Origin: an uncultured Clostridia bacterium
GTDB lineage: Bacteria; Bacillota; Clostridia; Christensenellales; CAG-138
Reading direction: 5' to 3'
Assembly (NCBI GenBank): GCA_947304365.1
Contig: CAMZAY010000094.1
Location: 1-5,328, forward strand
Length of the DNA stretch: 5,328 nucleotides
Below the pieces are notes generated by a model, which was not told the origin of the DNA, made no database searches, and saw nothing but the letters and a program-made list of their open reading frames with translations. The translations under genes were made by a program, and so were the position numbers. Shown one piece after another: positions 5,274 to 5,328 of this stretch; the first letter of the stretch is position 1, and every line of letters starts with the position of its first letter.

Positions 5274-5328
5274 GCGGGAATAGCTCATTTGGTAGAGCGC
5301 CGCCTTGCCAAGGCGGAGGTGGCGGGTT
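5274..5328 (+). tRNA. tRNA-Gly (anticodon GCC), 3' end cut by window edge
   Basis: The acceptor 5' strand is GCGGGAA (5274-5280), followed by the D-arm GCTC/GAGC (5283-5286, 5295-5298) with a GG-containing D loop. The anticodon stem CCGCC/GGCGG (5300-5304, 5312-5316) encloses loop TTGCCAA with anticodon GCC at 5307-5309. A 5-nt variable loop and the first T-stem strand GCGGG followed by TT complete the visible part. The rest of the T-arm, the acceptor 3' strand and any CCA lie beyond the window. It is the only plus-strand gene seen and may head a tRNA cluster. Confidence 0.95.

Noticed and set aside
1..5328. CRISPR array, insertion sequence, attachment site or riboswitch
   Set aside because: No spaced direct repeats, transposase-like frame, terminal repeats or structured long leader were seen. 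The tRNA is cut at its 3' end, where an attachment site would lie, so that cannot be judged.

Overview
The window looks like a piece of chromosome from an anaerobic, gut-type Clostridia/Firmicutes bacterium, probably an uncultured GC-rich lineage. The evidence is a GC-rich coding sequence with AT-rich intergenic promoters, a near-perfect Bacillus-type Shine-Dalgarno (SD) sequence (GGAGGTGA), a DivIC-type division protein, a pair of short chromate-transporter (CHR) proteins as known in Bacillus, and a clostridial-type tryptophanase. No insertion sequence, phage gene, CRISPR array or other mobile feature is visible.

Layout from right to left, which is the direction of transcription for every protein gene (minus strand): at 5274 a tRNA-Gly(GCC) starts on the plus strand and is cut by the window end. 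It has a perfect consensus sigma-A promoter (TTGACA-17-TATAAT). Back to back with it, a minus-strand promoter drives a tightly packed four-gene operon: a DivIC/FtsB septum protein (5076-4771), a Ppx/GppA-family phosphatase (4778-3900, GTG start), and two short CHR-family membrane proteins (3907-3296 and 3299-2667). All three junctions overlap, by 8, 8 and 4 nt.

Next comes a separate minus-strand unit: a good promoter (TTGCGT-17-TATAAT) with a leader of only about 30 nt, then a tryptophanase/tyrosine phenol-lyase family enzyme (2586-1156), closed by a compact GC hairpin with a T-run (1150-1127). Just past this hairpin lie rdgB (1107-502, XTP/dITP pyrophosphatase) and, one base after its stop, a YfcE/MJ0936-type metallophosphoesterase (500 to the left edge). 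The last is cut by the window and its final 60 bases raise a reading-frame question.

The genes are mostly household functions: division, polyphosphate or (p)ppGpp metabolism, nucleotide-pool cleansing and translation. The accessory parts are an amino-acid beta-eliminating lyase and a putative heterodimeric anion transporter. I found no convincing unknown multi-gene system. The points most worth checking are the unusual active-site residues of the lyase and of the Ppx-like protein, the frame conflict at the left edge, and how rdgB is transcribed from behind a terminator.
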